A stretch of 64,000 nucleotides of DNA. Origin: Marivivens sp. (lineage in GTDB: Bacteria; Pseudomonadota; Alphaproteobacteria; Rhodobacterales; Rhodobacteraceae). Shown here piece after piece: positions 16,769 through 24,513 of this stretch; positions within the stretch are counted from its first letter, which is position 1, and each line of letters opens with the position of its first letter. Under the pieces are notes generated by a model that did not search any database, was not told the origin of the DNA, and worked only from the letters and a program-made list of their open reading frames with translations. The position numbers were made by a program, and so were the translations under genes. The stretch covers positions 372,001 through 436,000 of the forward strand of contig JAHEBU010000001.1 of assembly GCA_024642115.1 (NCBI GenBank), in the 5' to 3' direction.

Positions 16769-17518
16769 ATGCCCCGTTTCTGCGCCAACCTGACCATGCT
16801 CTTTCCCGAACTGCCGTTTCTGGAGCGGTTCGGTGCCGCCCGCACCGCCGGGTTCGAGGCGGTCGAGGTCCTGTTTCCCTATGATGCAGCGGCCTCGGAC
16901 ATCCTGCGTCTGCTCGCTGACAATGCCCTGACCCTTGTCCTGATCAACTGCCCCCCGCCCAACTACACGGACGGACCGCGTGGCTTTGCCGCTGTCCCCG
17001 GCGGAGAGGACCGGTTCCGCCACGACTTCAAACGCGCGGCCCGCTATGCCAAGGCGCTGGGCGCCCGGCACCTGCATGTCATGGCCGGTGTGGCCGAGGG
17101 ACCCGAGGCCGAAGCCGTTTTCATCGACAACCTGCGCTGGGCCGCGGCCGAGGCCCTTGGCCAGTCGCTGACCATCGAGCCGATCAATGGCCACGATATG
17201 CCCGGCTATTTCCTGAACGATTTCGATCTGGCCGCCCGCGTCCTGGACGCCGTCGCCGCCCCCAACCTGAACCTGCAATTCGACGCCTACCACGCCCAGC
17301 GGATCACCGGAGACGCGGCAGGGTGCTGGGCCTCACATGGCAAACGTGCCGTGCATGTGCAGGTGGCAGGCGTGCCGGGGCGACACGAACCTGTCGGGGG
17401 CGACATCGACTATCCCGCCTTTTTCGCGCGGCTGGACGCCGATGGCTATCAGGGATGGGTCAGCGGGGAATATACCCCCTCGGGCCGGACCGAGGATGGG
17501 TTATCGTGGCTCACCTAG
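16769..17518 (+). CDS. Hydroxypyruvate isomerase family (Hyi/OtnI-like) TIM-barrel protein
   Basis: A 249-residue TIM-barrel protein of the xylose isomerase/AP endonuclease 2 superfamily. Motifs FCANLTMLFPELPFLERF (4-21), LTIEPINGHDMPGYFL, LQFDAYHAQ and VHVQVAGVPGRHEP include the conserved Glu/Asp/His metal ligands of hydroxypyruvate isomerase and 2-oxo-tetronate isomerase. The start at 16769 follows AAAGGACA and yields the usual family length. A link to the glycolate operon 8 kb away, through glyoxylate and hydroxypyruvate, is possible but only inferred. Hydroxypyruvate and 2-oxo-tetronate isomerase cannot be told apart here. Confidence 0.85.
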   Translation: MPRFCANLTMLFPELPFLERFGAARTAGFEAVEVLFPYDAAASDILRLLADNALTLVLINCPPPNYTDGPRGFAAVPGGEDRFRHDFKRAARYAKALGARHLHVMAGVAEGPEAEAVFIDNLRWAAAEALGQSLTIEPINGHDMPGYFLNDFDLAARVLDAVAAPNLNLQFDAYHAQRITGDAAGCWASHGKRAVHVQVAGVPGRHEPVGGDIDYPAFFARLDADGYQGWVSGEYTPSGRTEDGLSWLT

Positions 17519-18013
17519 CCCCGCCTCTGCGCGAGTTCGTTCTGGGTGGGTCCTAAACCGGGCCATTGGTCCGGCCGCCTCGGCTTGATCCCTACAACCT
17601 TGGGTTGGGATTTCCGTCCGGCCGGATCAACGCCGCTGTGAAATCCCTCGCGGTGGCCCGGATCGACCACGAGATGCGGGGCCTGCTGCACCACGACGAT
17701 GCCCCTCGGTGGGTGAAGCAAAAGCAACCAAAGCTGGCGGGCTGGGGTATGTCCCGCTGCCATGCGCCTCGTCGGTTCGGCGGGTTCCGGCGCCACGCCG
17801 ACGAACTGCTGGAACGGCTGGCGACGGGGGTTGCCAGCCCACAAATGCGACGGATCGCCTGTCAAACGCTCTTTCTCCTCCGCGCGTCCTGCGTTGTGAG
17901 CTATCGCCGCGAGTGGATTGACAAGCCTTTGCACCTGTCGCGCAAGGTGCCAAACATCTGTCATCTCACGGTGACAAAGGTGGAGGATGCAACGGCCTTC
18001 CTGATCGAGGCAC

Positions 18014-18040
18014 AAAAAACCCGGAACGGATCGTCCGGGT
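18014..18040 (-). terminator. Minus-strand intrinsic terminator without an assigned gene
   Basis: Read on the minus strand, ACCCGGA pairs with TCCGGGT and six T residues follow (18014-18019 as A on plus). It would end a minus-strand transcript from 18041 upward, yet no convincing gene is seen there. Confidence 0.7.
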
Positions 18041-18177
18041 CACGGAGATTGATGCAGACATTGTGTCCGGGACGCAGGCTAGTTCCGACGATATTCCGAC
18101 CCGGTTGCGCACTGACCCTCGCGCACGATCCGCGAGCGCATGGAGTTTCTGGTCCAAAGATTCGCGAACGGGTCAGA

Positions 18178-18201
18178 CTGCTGACACGATGCTGTCAGCA
18201 G
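18178..18201. promoter_or_regulatory. Palindromic operator candidate for the VOC-YafY operon
   Basis: CTGCTGACA and TGTCAGCAG form a perfect 9-bp inverted repeat around a 6-base centre, ending 46 bases before the VOC start. Spacing of half-sites is about one to two helical turns. The downstream DeoR/YafY-type regulator is the natural candidate to bind it. Confidence 0.6.
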
Positions 18202-18247
18202 GGCTACGCTAGACGTCTGGGATCCGAAACCCAAGCAGGAGACCGAT

Positions 18248-18610
18248 ATGACCCCCACCGTTGTCTGGACCGAAATCCCCGTCACCCACATGGACAAGGC
18301 CGAGGCGTTCTATAAGACCGTCTTTGGCTGGACCATGACGCGGGACACGTCCGGTCCGAACCCGATGACCAACTTCAGCGATGACATGCAGGCCACCGGC
18401 GGGCACCTCTATCCCGGCAAGCCGGGCGCGGGGGTCGGGCCGACAATTCATCTGGCAGTGCCGGACGCTCTGGAGCCTGCAATGGAGCGCTGCACCAACG
18501 CAGGTGGGGCAGTCGTCGGCCCGATCATCACGATCCCGCCGGGCCGCTTTGCTTATGCCACGGACCTTGACGGCAATTCGATCGGGCTCTTCGAGCCCGC
18601 CAAGCGCTAA
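18248..18610 (+). CDS. VOC family (glyoxalase-fold) protein
   Basis: A 120-residue vicinal-oxygen-chelate protein with two beta-alpha-beta-beta-beta repeats. The first begins TVVWTEIPVTHMDKAEAFY and the second has IHLAVPD and a final DLDGNSIGLFEPA strand. This small form is widespread and its substrate is usually unknown. GCAGGAGACC precedes the ATG. It is followed two bases later by a YafY-type regulator, so the two form an operon, probably under the palindrome at 18178-18201. Confidence 0.85.
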   Translation: MTPTVVWTEIPVTHMDKAEAFYKTVFGWTMTRDTSGPNPMTNFSDDMQATGGHLYPGKPGAGVGPTIHLAVPDALEPAMERCTNAGGAVVGPIITIPPGRFAYATDLDGNSIGLFEPAKR

Positions 18611-18612
18611 GC

Positions 18613-19296
18613 ATGCGCCGCGCCGACCGCCTGTTCCAGATTGTGCAGTATCTGCGGGGCGGTCGGCTGTGGACTTCGGCCATGCTGGCCGAGCGGCTGG
18701 AGGTGACACAGCGCACGGTCTACCGCGACATCGCCGACCTGATGGGATCGGGCGTGCCGATCGAGGGCGAGGCGGGGGTGGGCTATGTCATGCGCGACGG
18801 TTATGACCTGCCGCCGCTGATGTTCACGTCCGATGAAATCGTGGCGCTGGTGGCGGGTGCCCGGATGATCCGGGCCTGGGGCGGGGTGCAGATGGCCGCC
18901 AGTGCCGAGGAGGCTCTGGTCAAGATTGCCGCCGTTTTACCGGACGCCGCGAAGGCACGGGCCGACGCAGTATCCGTTCACGCCTTTGGCATGGGCGAGA
19001 TGTCCGATCAAACCCGCGCTCGCATCGACGAGATCGAGGCCGCGTGTACCGCCCGCACCCGACTGATCCTGTGCTACCGCGACGAGGGGGGCCAGCCCAC
19101 GGATCGCACGATCCGGCCCTTGGGCCTGTGGTATTGGGGCAAGGTCTGGACCGTCGTGGGCTGGTGCGAATTGCGCGACGATTTCCGCATGTTCCGACTG
19201 GACCGGATCGAAGCGATGGAACGGGGGGCTGTGTTCAAGGCGGAACGGGGCAAAACCCTGCGGGACTTCTATGCCCTCGATGCGCATCTGAGATAG
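18613..19296 (+). CDS. YafY/DeoR-type transcriptional regulator with WYL domain
   Basis: A 227-residue regulator. The N-terminal winged helix, residues 1-55, contains TSAMLAERLEVTQRTVYRDI. The C-terminal half, about 135-225, is a WYL-type sensor with IRPLGLWYWGKVWTVVGWC. These proteins repress or activate a neighbouring gene in response to an unknown ligand, sometimes single-stranded DNA. It starts two bases after the VOC stop, so autoregulation of the pair is likely. The downstream intergenic region carries a composite repeat element. Confidence 0.88.
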   Translation: MRRADRLFQIVQYLRGGRLWTSAMLAERLEVTQRTVYRDIADLMGSGVPIEGEAGVGYVMRDGYDLPPLMFTSDEIVALVAGARMIRAWGGVQMAASAEEALVKIAAVLPDAAKARADAVSVHAFGMGEMSDQTRARIDEIEAACTARTRLILCYRDEGGQPTDRTIRPLGLWYWGKVWTVVGWCELRDDFRMFRLDRIEAMERGAVFKAERGKTLRDFYALDAHLR

Positions 19297-19312
19297 CCAA
19301 TCGCGCAACCGG

Positions 19313-19474
19313 GGGCGGTGGGTTGAAACCCACCCTACAGGGGTTCTTGCCCTTCACGTCACCATAACAACTCCGCCCGGAAGCTCCGGGCATTGATCCG
19401 GGAGCCTCCGGCGGGAGTTTTTCAGACCAAAGAAGCTGGGCGCGGTCTGTAGGGTGGGTTTCAACCCACCGCCC
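19313..19474. repeat. 162-bp composite element bounded by 28-bp inverted repeats
   Basis: The outer 28 bases at 19313-19340 and 19447-19474 are exact reverse complements. Each contains the palindrome GGTGGGTTGAAACCCACC (19317-19334 and 19453-19470). Inside lie a CCCTTCAC...CCATAACAACTCC core (19338-19375), a CCGGAAGCTCCGG-like hairpin and GCCTCCGGCGGGAG (19406-19419). The same internal parts recur at 31379-31521. No ORF is inside; it resembles a miniature or REP/BIME-type element. Confidence 0.85.
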
Positions 19475-19581
19475 TTGGTACGAAGTTTAAACGCCAAAAA
19501 GCGGGGGCAGCCGATGGCCACCCCCGCAGGTGGGGTCGATCGGTGGGAGGACGGGACAGTCGGATCGACCCGAAAGGATGA

Positions 19582-21696
19582 TCAGTTGCCCGACAGGCTT
19601 TGCGCCAGCCGCATCAATTGCACGGCCTCAGTCCGGTAGCCGAAGGGGTCGTCGCCCCGGTTGGCGTTGGCCAGCGCGATCGCATCCGCATACCCCCACG
19701 TCCCCAGATAGCCGTTGCCCTTGAGCAGTTGCCCGAACCCCGCGATGGCCGCGGCGAACTGCTGGTCAGTGCCTGCCACGGTGGCATGAGTGATGGGCGC
19801 CTCGATCAGGTGACTGTCCGCCTCGCCGGGGTTCTTGTAGCGCAGTTTGAGAAAGCCCATCTCGGCCGCCGGTTCGGCGGCGGTCGTGGTCATGCCATAG
19901 CGCAGCGGATCGACGTGCTGGCCGGGCGATCCCACGGGCGTCACCTCGTAGATCGCCGTGACCCGGGTCCCCGCCCCCAATTCGCCCGCGTCCACCTTGT
20001 CATTGTTGAAGTCCTCGCGGTTCAGCGCCCGCGTCTCGTACCCGATCAAGCGGTATTCGGAGACGGCGGCGGGGTTCCACTCGATCTGGATCTTGACGTC
20101 ATCCGCGATCGGAAAGAGCGCCCCGGTCAACTGGTCCACCAGCACCTTTTGCGCCTCGGACAGGGTGTCGATATAGGCGGCCGTCCCGTTGCCGTTCTGC
20201 GCAAGCGCCTGCATCGTCGCGTCGTCCAGGTTGCCCCGGCCAAAGCCCAGGACCGACAGATAGACCCCAGACGTCCTCTTGCCTGCAATATAATCCTTGA
20301 GCGCCTGCGGGTCGTTCAGGCCCACGTTGAAATCGCCGTCCGTGGCGAGGATCACCCGGCTGACGTCGCCGTCATGGGCCATCCCCTCGGCCACCTGATA
20401 GGCCTGTTGCAGACCGCCCTGCCCATTAGTCGACCCGCCCGCCCCAAGGCTGTTCAGCGCCTTGAGGATCGCCGTACGGTCTGACGCCGGCGTGGGTTTG
20501 AGCACCTCACCCGCAGACCCCGCATATTCGACGATGGCCACCTGATCGGTAGGCCGCAGGTTGTCGAGCATCAGCCGGAACGATTGTTTTAGAAGAGGCA
20601 GCTTGGCCGGATCGTCCATCGAGCCGGACGTGTCGATCAGGAACACCAGGTTGAGCGGCGGGCGGTTGTCCACGTCGGGCATGATCCCCTGAATACCGAT
20701 GGTCACCAGTTCGGTATCCGGGTTCCAGGGTGTCGCCGCCACCGTCACCGTCGGCTGGAACGGATCGCCACCGGGGGCAGGGGCTGCATAATCATAGGGG
20801 AAATAGTTGATCATTTCTTCGATCCGCACAGCGTCGGCTGGCGGCAATTGCCCCCGTGTCAGCGAATTGCGGATCAGCGAATAGGACGCTGTATCGACGT
20901 CAATGGAAAAGGTCGAGACAGGGGATTCGGCCGTGATCTTGAGTGGGTTGTCGGTGGCATTTGCAAACGCTTCGGTATTGGGCTCGGGCATCTGAAGGCG
21001 TCCGTTTTCCGGCGCCACCAGCGACCAGGTCATCGTCGCACTTGGCGCGGGCATCATGACCGGGGGCGGGGCGGGTTCGGCGGCGATGATCCCGTCCATG
21101 ACGGGGGCCTCATCCGCGACAGCCCCCAGGCCGGGATTGCCCAGGGCAGATCCGGACGCATCGGGACCCCGCGACCGATCCAGATCAGAGCCAGCCGGAG
21201 CCTGCACCACGCCCCCGACCGCATCGGCGGCCATTGGCATCTGTTCGACGGTTTCGGGGACCGGCACCGCCACGGGGGCGACCGGGGCTTGGACCTGTTT
21301 GGCGATCTCATCGGTTGGGAGATTCTGGGTTTGCGGCGCAATTGTCGGCGCAACGGGCACGTCTCCTTCGGCGACCGTGGTCCCAATCGGCCCCTTGGGC
21401 CGCAGCAAGTCCTGCCCACCGGGGGTCAGGAACAGAAAACCGCAGGCGACCAGCGCCGTGGTGGCGGTCAGCCCGCCTTTTGTCGTCAATGCGTTCAGCA
21501 TCGTTTTCACTCCCTGAAAGAGGCCCGAAAGGCCGGTTACAGGGGTAGGACGCGGCGCCTTGGCCGATCCTTGGAGGTCATCGAAATTTTTTCGCGCCAA
21601 CGCAAGATTTTCCGCCCGGCGGGTGGCGTCGGGTTTGGGCGTGGCGGCTTTCATCGCGTCACGCAGGGCGTTCAGATCGTCAAAGTCGTCGCTCAT
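19582..21696 (-). CDS. Membrane-anchored VWA protein (YfbK type)
   Basis: A 704-residue protein co-transcribed with an ECF sigma factor (ATGA overlap). A 75-residue basic, probably cytoplasmic N-terminus is followed by one membrane helix near 76-92 and a Pro/Ala/Val-rich linker. Next come the YfbK-type N-terminal domain (FSIDVDTASYSLIRNSL, about 280-296), a VWA domain with MIDAS Asp355 in LIDTSGSM, and a DUF3520-like C-terminus (to 704). By the positive-inside pattern the VWA region is periplasmic. The cytoplasmic tail next to its sigma gene could act as an anti-sigma segment, which is inference. The ATG at 21696 overlaps the sigma stop. Confidence 0.88.
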   Translation of the reverse strand: MSDDFDDLNALRDAMKAATPKPDATRRAENLALARKNFDDLQGSAKAPRPTPVTGLSGLFQGVKTMLNALTTKGGLTATTALVACGFLFLTPGGQDLLRPKGPIGTTVAEGDVPVAPTIAPQTQNLPTDEIAKQVQAPVAPVAVPVPETVEQMPMAADAVGGVVQAPAGSDLDRSRGPDASGSALGNPGLGAVADEAPVMDGIIAAEPAPPPVMMPAPSATMTWSLVAPENGRLQMPEPNTEAFANATDNPLKITAESPVSTFSIDVDTASYSLIRNSLTRGQLPPADAVRIEEMINYFPYDYAAPAPGGDPFQPTVTVAATPWNPDTELVTIGIQGIMPDVDNRPPLNLVFLIDTSGSMDDPAKLPLLKQSFRLMLDNLRPTDQVAIVEYAGSAGEVLKPTPASDRTAILKALNSLGAGGSTNGQGGLQQAYQVAEGMAHDGDVSRVILATDGDFNVGLNDPQALKDYIAGKRTSGVYLSVLGFGRGNLDDATMQALAQNGNGTAAYIDTLSEAQKVLVDQLTGALFPIADDVKIQIEWNPAAVSEYRLIGYETRALNREDFNNDKVDAGELGAGTRVTAIYEVTPVGSPGQHVDPLRYGMTTTAAEPAAEMGFLKLRYKNPGEADSHLIEAPITHATVAGTDQQFAAAIAGFGQLLKGNGYLGTWGYADAIALANANRGDDPFGYRTEAVQLMRLAQSLSGN

Positions 21697-22235
21697 TCCG
21701 CCTCCTCCATCTCTTTCATCGCCCGCAGGCGTTTCTTGGCCTCGGATATCCGCCAGCTGACCGTGCCTTCGGAGATGCCCAGGATCTGGGCCGCCTCGGC
21801 ATGGGTCACCTCGTCCAGCACCAGCGCCAGCGTGTCGCGCAGGTCGTCCGACAGCCGGGCCATTGCGGCGGTCAGCCAGTCGAGGTTGGCCCGTGCCGCC
21901 GTCATCTCGTCCTGCCGGGCCAGTTCCCAGTCGCCCCAGCCATCGCTGGCCTTGATATAGGTCGCCCGGCGGCGGCGGCGGTCGTGGGCGGCGTTCACCG
22001 CCACCCGGTAGAGCCATGTCGTGACCTTGGACCGCTTTTGATAGCTGGCCAGTTTGGCAGGCAGGGCCGCGCAGATATCCTGTGTCAGATCCTCGGCTTC
22101 TGCCCGCTGGCCAGTCAGCCGAAAGCAGAAGGCAAAGAGCCGGTCATAATGACGGTCAAGCAGAAGCGAAAAGGCCCCCCCGTCCCCCAAAGCGGCCTGC
22201 GAGGCCAGGTCTTCGTCGCTTACCGTCATGCGCAT
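21693..22235 (-). CDS. ECF-type RNA polymerase sigma factor
   Basis: A protein of about 180 residues with region 2 (LLLDRHYDRLFAFCFRLTG, RAEAEDLTQDI, TWLYRVAVNAAHD) and region 4 (THAEAAQILGISEGTVSWRI). This is an extracytoplasmic-function sigma factor. The start is uncertain: ATG codons at 22235 and 22229 both lack a clear ribosome site, and the frame stays open to 22415. No separate anti-sigma gene is adjacent. The downstream overlapping gene is a single-pass VWA protein that may fill that role. It is divergent from the DUF4342 gene. Confidence 0.9.
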   Translation of the reverse strand: MRMTVSDEDLASQAALGDGGAFSLLLDRHYDRLFAFCFRLTGQRAEAEDLTQDICAALPAKLASYQKRSKVTTWLYRVAVNAAHDRRRRRATYIKASDGWGDWELARQDEMTAARANLDWLTAAMARLSDDLRDTLALVLDEVTHAEAAQILGISEGTVSWRISEAKKRLRAMKEMEEAE

Positions 22236-22375
22236 CACGGTGATTGGACGCGGGGGCGGCGTCAATCCTTGGGGCGGCCCCGGAAATATTTCCCACGATG
22301 ATTGATATGCATCAAGGACGCCCGGCGACGATAGCCCCAAGATGAGCCTTTCCCGCCTGAACATGGAGATGACAG

Positions 22376-22723
22376 ATGCAAGACGCTCCTGATCCCGACA
22401 CCCGGACCGCCACAAGGCAGGCCCATGGTCACAAGGACCTGACCTGGAAGGAAGAGATCGAGGTGTCGGGCGAACAACTGGTGAGCTATGTCAAAAGGCT
22501 GGCCGCCGAGGGCAAGGTTCGCCGCCTCCGCCTGAGCGAACCGGACGGCGATCTGGTCGTCGAGGTGCCGCTGACCATTGGTGTGATCGCAGGCGGGGCG
22601 GTGGTTCTGGCCGCTCCGGTCCTTGCCGTCCTTGGCGCGGTGGCGGCCTTTCTGACCAAGGTCAAGCTGGAGATCGTGCGTGACGGTGCGGCGCCGGACG
22701 CTTCAGAGTCGGACGCGGCCTGA
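22376..22723 (+). CDS. DUF4342 domain-containing protein
   Basis: A 115-residue protein matching DUF4342. The KDLTWKEEIEVSGEQLVSYV segment (20-39) is followed by EGKVRRLRLSEPDG (45-58) and a hydrophobic stretch (about 66-93) that may be one or two membrane helices. The function of the family is unknown; it is often found near stress genes. GGAGATGACAG provides the ribosome site. It is divergent from the ECF sigma gene, so it could share its promoter region. Confidence 0.8.
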   Translation: MQDAPDPDTRTATRQAHGHKDLTWKEEIEVSGEQLVSYVKRLAAEGKVRRLRLSEPDGDLVVEVPLTIGVIAGGAVVLAAPVLAVLGAVAAFLTKVKLEIVRDGAAPDASESDAA

Positions 22724-22794
22724 CGTTGGCTCGTGCACAAATGCCTGCAGTCGGGTAGGACCTGCCTGAAATCCTCAGATCAAGGCGAACTCCG

Positions 22795-23490
22795 ATGTCC
22801 CGACTGCACACCGAAACCCATTCCGCCCACCGTGTCGGATGGCTGCGCGCCGCCGTTCTGGGGGCCAATGACGGGCTGGTGTCTACCGCCAGCCTGATCG
22901 TCGGCGTGTCCGCCGCCGCTGGCAGCACGGGCGAGGTTCTGACCGCTGGTATCGCCGGGCTGGTGGCAGGAGCCATGTCGATGGCCGCCGGCGAATATGT
23001 TTCCGTCAGTTCGCAGGCCGATACTGAAAGCGCCGATCTGGCCCGCGAAACCACCGAATTGCGCGATCAGCCCGAATTCGAGTTGACCGAACTGGCGCAA
23101 AGTTTCGTGGCCAGGGGTGTTGCCGCGGATACCGCCCTTGCCGTCGCCCGCGACCTGACGGCCAAGGACGCGCTGGGTGCCCATGCCCGCGAGGAACTGG
23201 GGATTTCCGATCTGACCACCGCCCGCCCCTTGCAGGCGGCGATGACGTCGGCTGCAACATTTGCTGTTGGGGCGGGCCTGCCCCTGGCGACCGTGCTGAT
23301 CGTTCCCGCCGCCCAGCTATTGGTGGCCGTCAGCCTGTCCACCGTTGTGTTCCTGGCCGTTTTGGGCGCGTTGGGCGCCAAAGCGGGCGGTGCGAACGTG
23401 GGGCGCGGCATGATGCGCGTCACCTTCTGGGGGGTGATCGCCATGGCCATCACCGCAGGGGTCGGCACATTGTTCGGCGCGGTCGTCTAG
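22795..23490 (+). CDS. VIT1/CCC1 family metal transporter
   Basis: A 231-residue membrane protein of the VIT1/CCC1 family (iron/manganese transport). The first-helix signature is AAVLGANDGLVSTASLIVGV (19-38), followed by GAMSMAAGEYVSVSSQADTE (61-80) with its metal-binding acidic residues. A soluble acidic helical segment lies at 82-140, and the last three helices at about 147-231. It probably moves Fe(II) or Mn(II) out of the cytoplasm. Convergent with the rhodanese gene, sharing CTAG at their stops. Confidence 0.88.
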   Translation: MSRLHTETHSAHRVGWLRAAVLGANDGLVSTASLIVGVSAAAGSTGEVLTAGIAGLVAGAMSMAAGEYVSVSSQADTESADLARETTELRDQPEFELTELAQSFVARGVAADTALAVARDLTAKDALGAHAREELGISDLTTARPLQAAMTSAATFAVGAGLPLATVLIVPAAQLLVAVSLSTVVFLAVLGALGAKAGGANVGRGMMRVTFWGVIAMAITAGVGTLFGAVV

Positions 23491-23888
23491 TCCTTTTTGG
23501 GTAGCGGTTCGACCGGACCGCCTGCCGCCTTCCATCCGCTGAACCCTTCGGTGATATGGGCGGCGTTGGGGAACCCCATGTCTTGCAGCGTTGCCACCGT
23601 CAGGGCTGACCGCCATCCCGAGGCGCAGTGGAACAAAAACGTCTTGTCCTGCCCAAAGATGGGTTTGAAATAGGGGCTGTCGGGATCGACCCAGAATTCG
23701 ACCATCCCGCGCGGGCAGGAGAACGCACCGGGAATGACCCCTTCCCTTTCGCGTTCGCGGGGGTCGCGCAGGTCGACGATCATAACGTCGTCGCGGGTTG
23801 CCATATCCACCGCCTGCGCTGCTGGAATTTCGGTAATCCGCGCCTTGGCGCGGGCGACAAGCGTGGCGACGGGGGTGGTCAGCGGCAT
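23487..23888 (-). CDS. Single-domain rhodanese-like protein
   Basis: A 133-residue rhodanese domain (sulfurtransferase fold). The likely catalytic Cys88 is in FLFHCASGWRSA (85-96), with IVDLRDPREREREGVIPGA (37-55) forming the conserved N-terminal signature. There is no signal peptide, so it should be cytoplasmic. The ATG at 23888 is preferred; the upstream in-frame reading runs into a repeat palindrome at 23911-23928. The physiological sulfur donor and acceptor are unknown. It overlaps the VIT transporter stop by 4 bases. Confidence 0.87.
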   Translation of the reverse strand: MPLTTPVATLVARAKARITEIPAAQAVDMATRDDVMIVDLRDPREREREGVIPGAFSCPRGMVEFWVDPDSPYFKPIFGQDKTFLFHCASGWRSALTVATLQDMGFPNAAHITEGFSGWKAAGGPVEPLPKKD

Positions 23889-23910
23889 GGCGTGTCCTTG
23901 AGACAGGGAG

Positions 23911-23928
23911 GGTGGGTTGAAACCCACC
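23911..23928. repeat. Palindromic repeat copy 3 (GGTGGGTTGAAACCCACC)
   Basis: A perfect copy, identical over 18 bases to 19317-19334, followed by TTACAG as in the copy at 31382. It lies 22 bases upstream of the rhodanese start. Confidence 0.85.
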
Positions 23929-24031
23929 TTACAGAAACAGCCAGCCGGACGCTGCACTTTTCCGACCAGATCTGCGGTGTCAGTGCTATTGTCTGTGGAC
24001 CAACAATCCATCCGTTGCCGAAAGCCTGCCC

Positions 24032-24508
24032 ATGACCCCGAAAAACACGATCTGCCTGTGGTTCGACAAAGACGCCGAGGAGGCCGCCCGGTTCTACGCC
24101 GCCACCTTTCCCGACAGCGCTGTCACCGCCGTTCACCGGGCGCCGGGCGACTATCCGTCGGGCCAGCGGGGCGATGTTCTGACCGTGCATTTCACGGTCT
24201 GTGGCATCCCCTGCATGGGGCTGAATGGCGGCCCCGCCTTTCACCAGAGCGAGGCATTCTCGTTTCAGATCGCCACCGACGACCAGACCGAAACCGACCG
24301 CTATTGGGACGCGATCGTGGGCAATGACGGACAGGAAAGTGACTGTGGTTGGTGCAAGGACAAATGGGGCCTGTCCTGGCAGATCACCCCGCGCGCCCTG
24401 ACCGAGGCGATGGCTGCGGGTGGCGACGAGGCCAAGCGGGCCTTTGCCGCGATGATGACCATGCAAAAGATCGACGTGGCCGCCATCGAGGCCGCCCGCA
24501 GGGGCTAA
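24032..24508 (+). CDS. VOC family protein, PhnB/3-demethylubiquinone methyltransferase-like fold
   Basis: A 158-residue protein of the PhnB-like VOC group. Segments CLWFDKDAEEAARFYAATFP (8-27), LTVHFTVCGIPCMGLNGG and CGWCKDKWGLSWQITP are typical. Despite an old domain name there is no SAM-binding site, so methyltransferase activity is unlikely. Function is unknown. It ends 5 bp from the convergent MFS gene. Confidence 0.85.
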   Translation: MTPKNTICLWFDKDAEEAARFYAATFPDSAVTAVHRAPGDYPSGQRGDVLTVHFTVCGIPCMGLNGGPAFHQSEAFSFQIATDDQTETDRYWDAIVGNDGQESDCGWCKDKWGLSWQITPRALTEAMAAGGDEAKRAFAAMMTMQKIDVAAIEAARRG

Positions 24509-24513
24509 TCCTC

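Larger units (their letters stand above)
17519..18247. other. 729-bp stretch without a supported gene
   Basis: Open frames exist on both strands (about 150-166 codons) but overlap antisense, lack ribosome sites and resemble no family I recognise. Within it are a minus-strand terminator (18014-18040) and a palindrome upstream of the VOC gene (18178-18201). The rest could be decayed coding sequence. Confidence 0.5.

Noticed and set aside
17515-18015. A 166-codon minus-strand ORF in the 729-bp gap, with a long plus-strand ORF opposite
   Set aside because: No ribosome site, no recognisable motif and overlapping open frames on both strands, as expected in GC-rich non-coding DNA.
18079-18297. A minus-strand 72-codon ORF ending above the orphan terminator, with a lipobox-like LTASC
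   Set aside because: Its start lies antisense in the VOC gene and the apparent lipobox is produced by the palindrome at 18178-18201; no usable signal peptide or ribosome site.
24032-24508. Annotation of the VOC protein as 3-demethylubiquinone methyltransferase
   Set aside because: That name comes from an old domain label; no SAM-binding motif is present.
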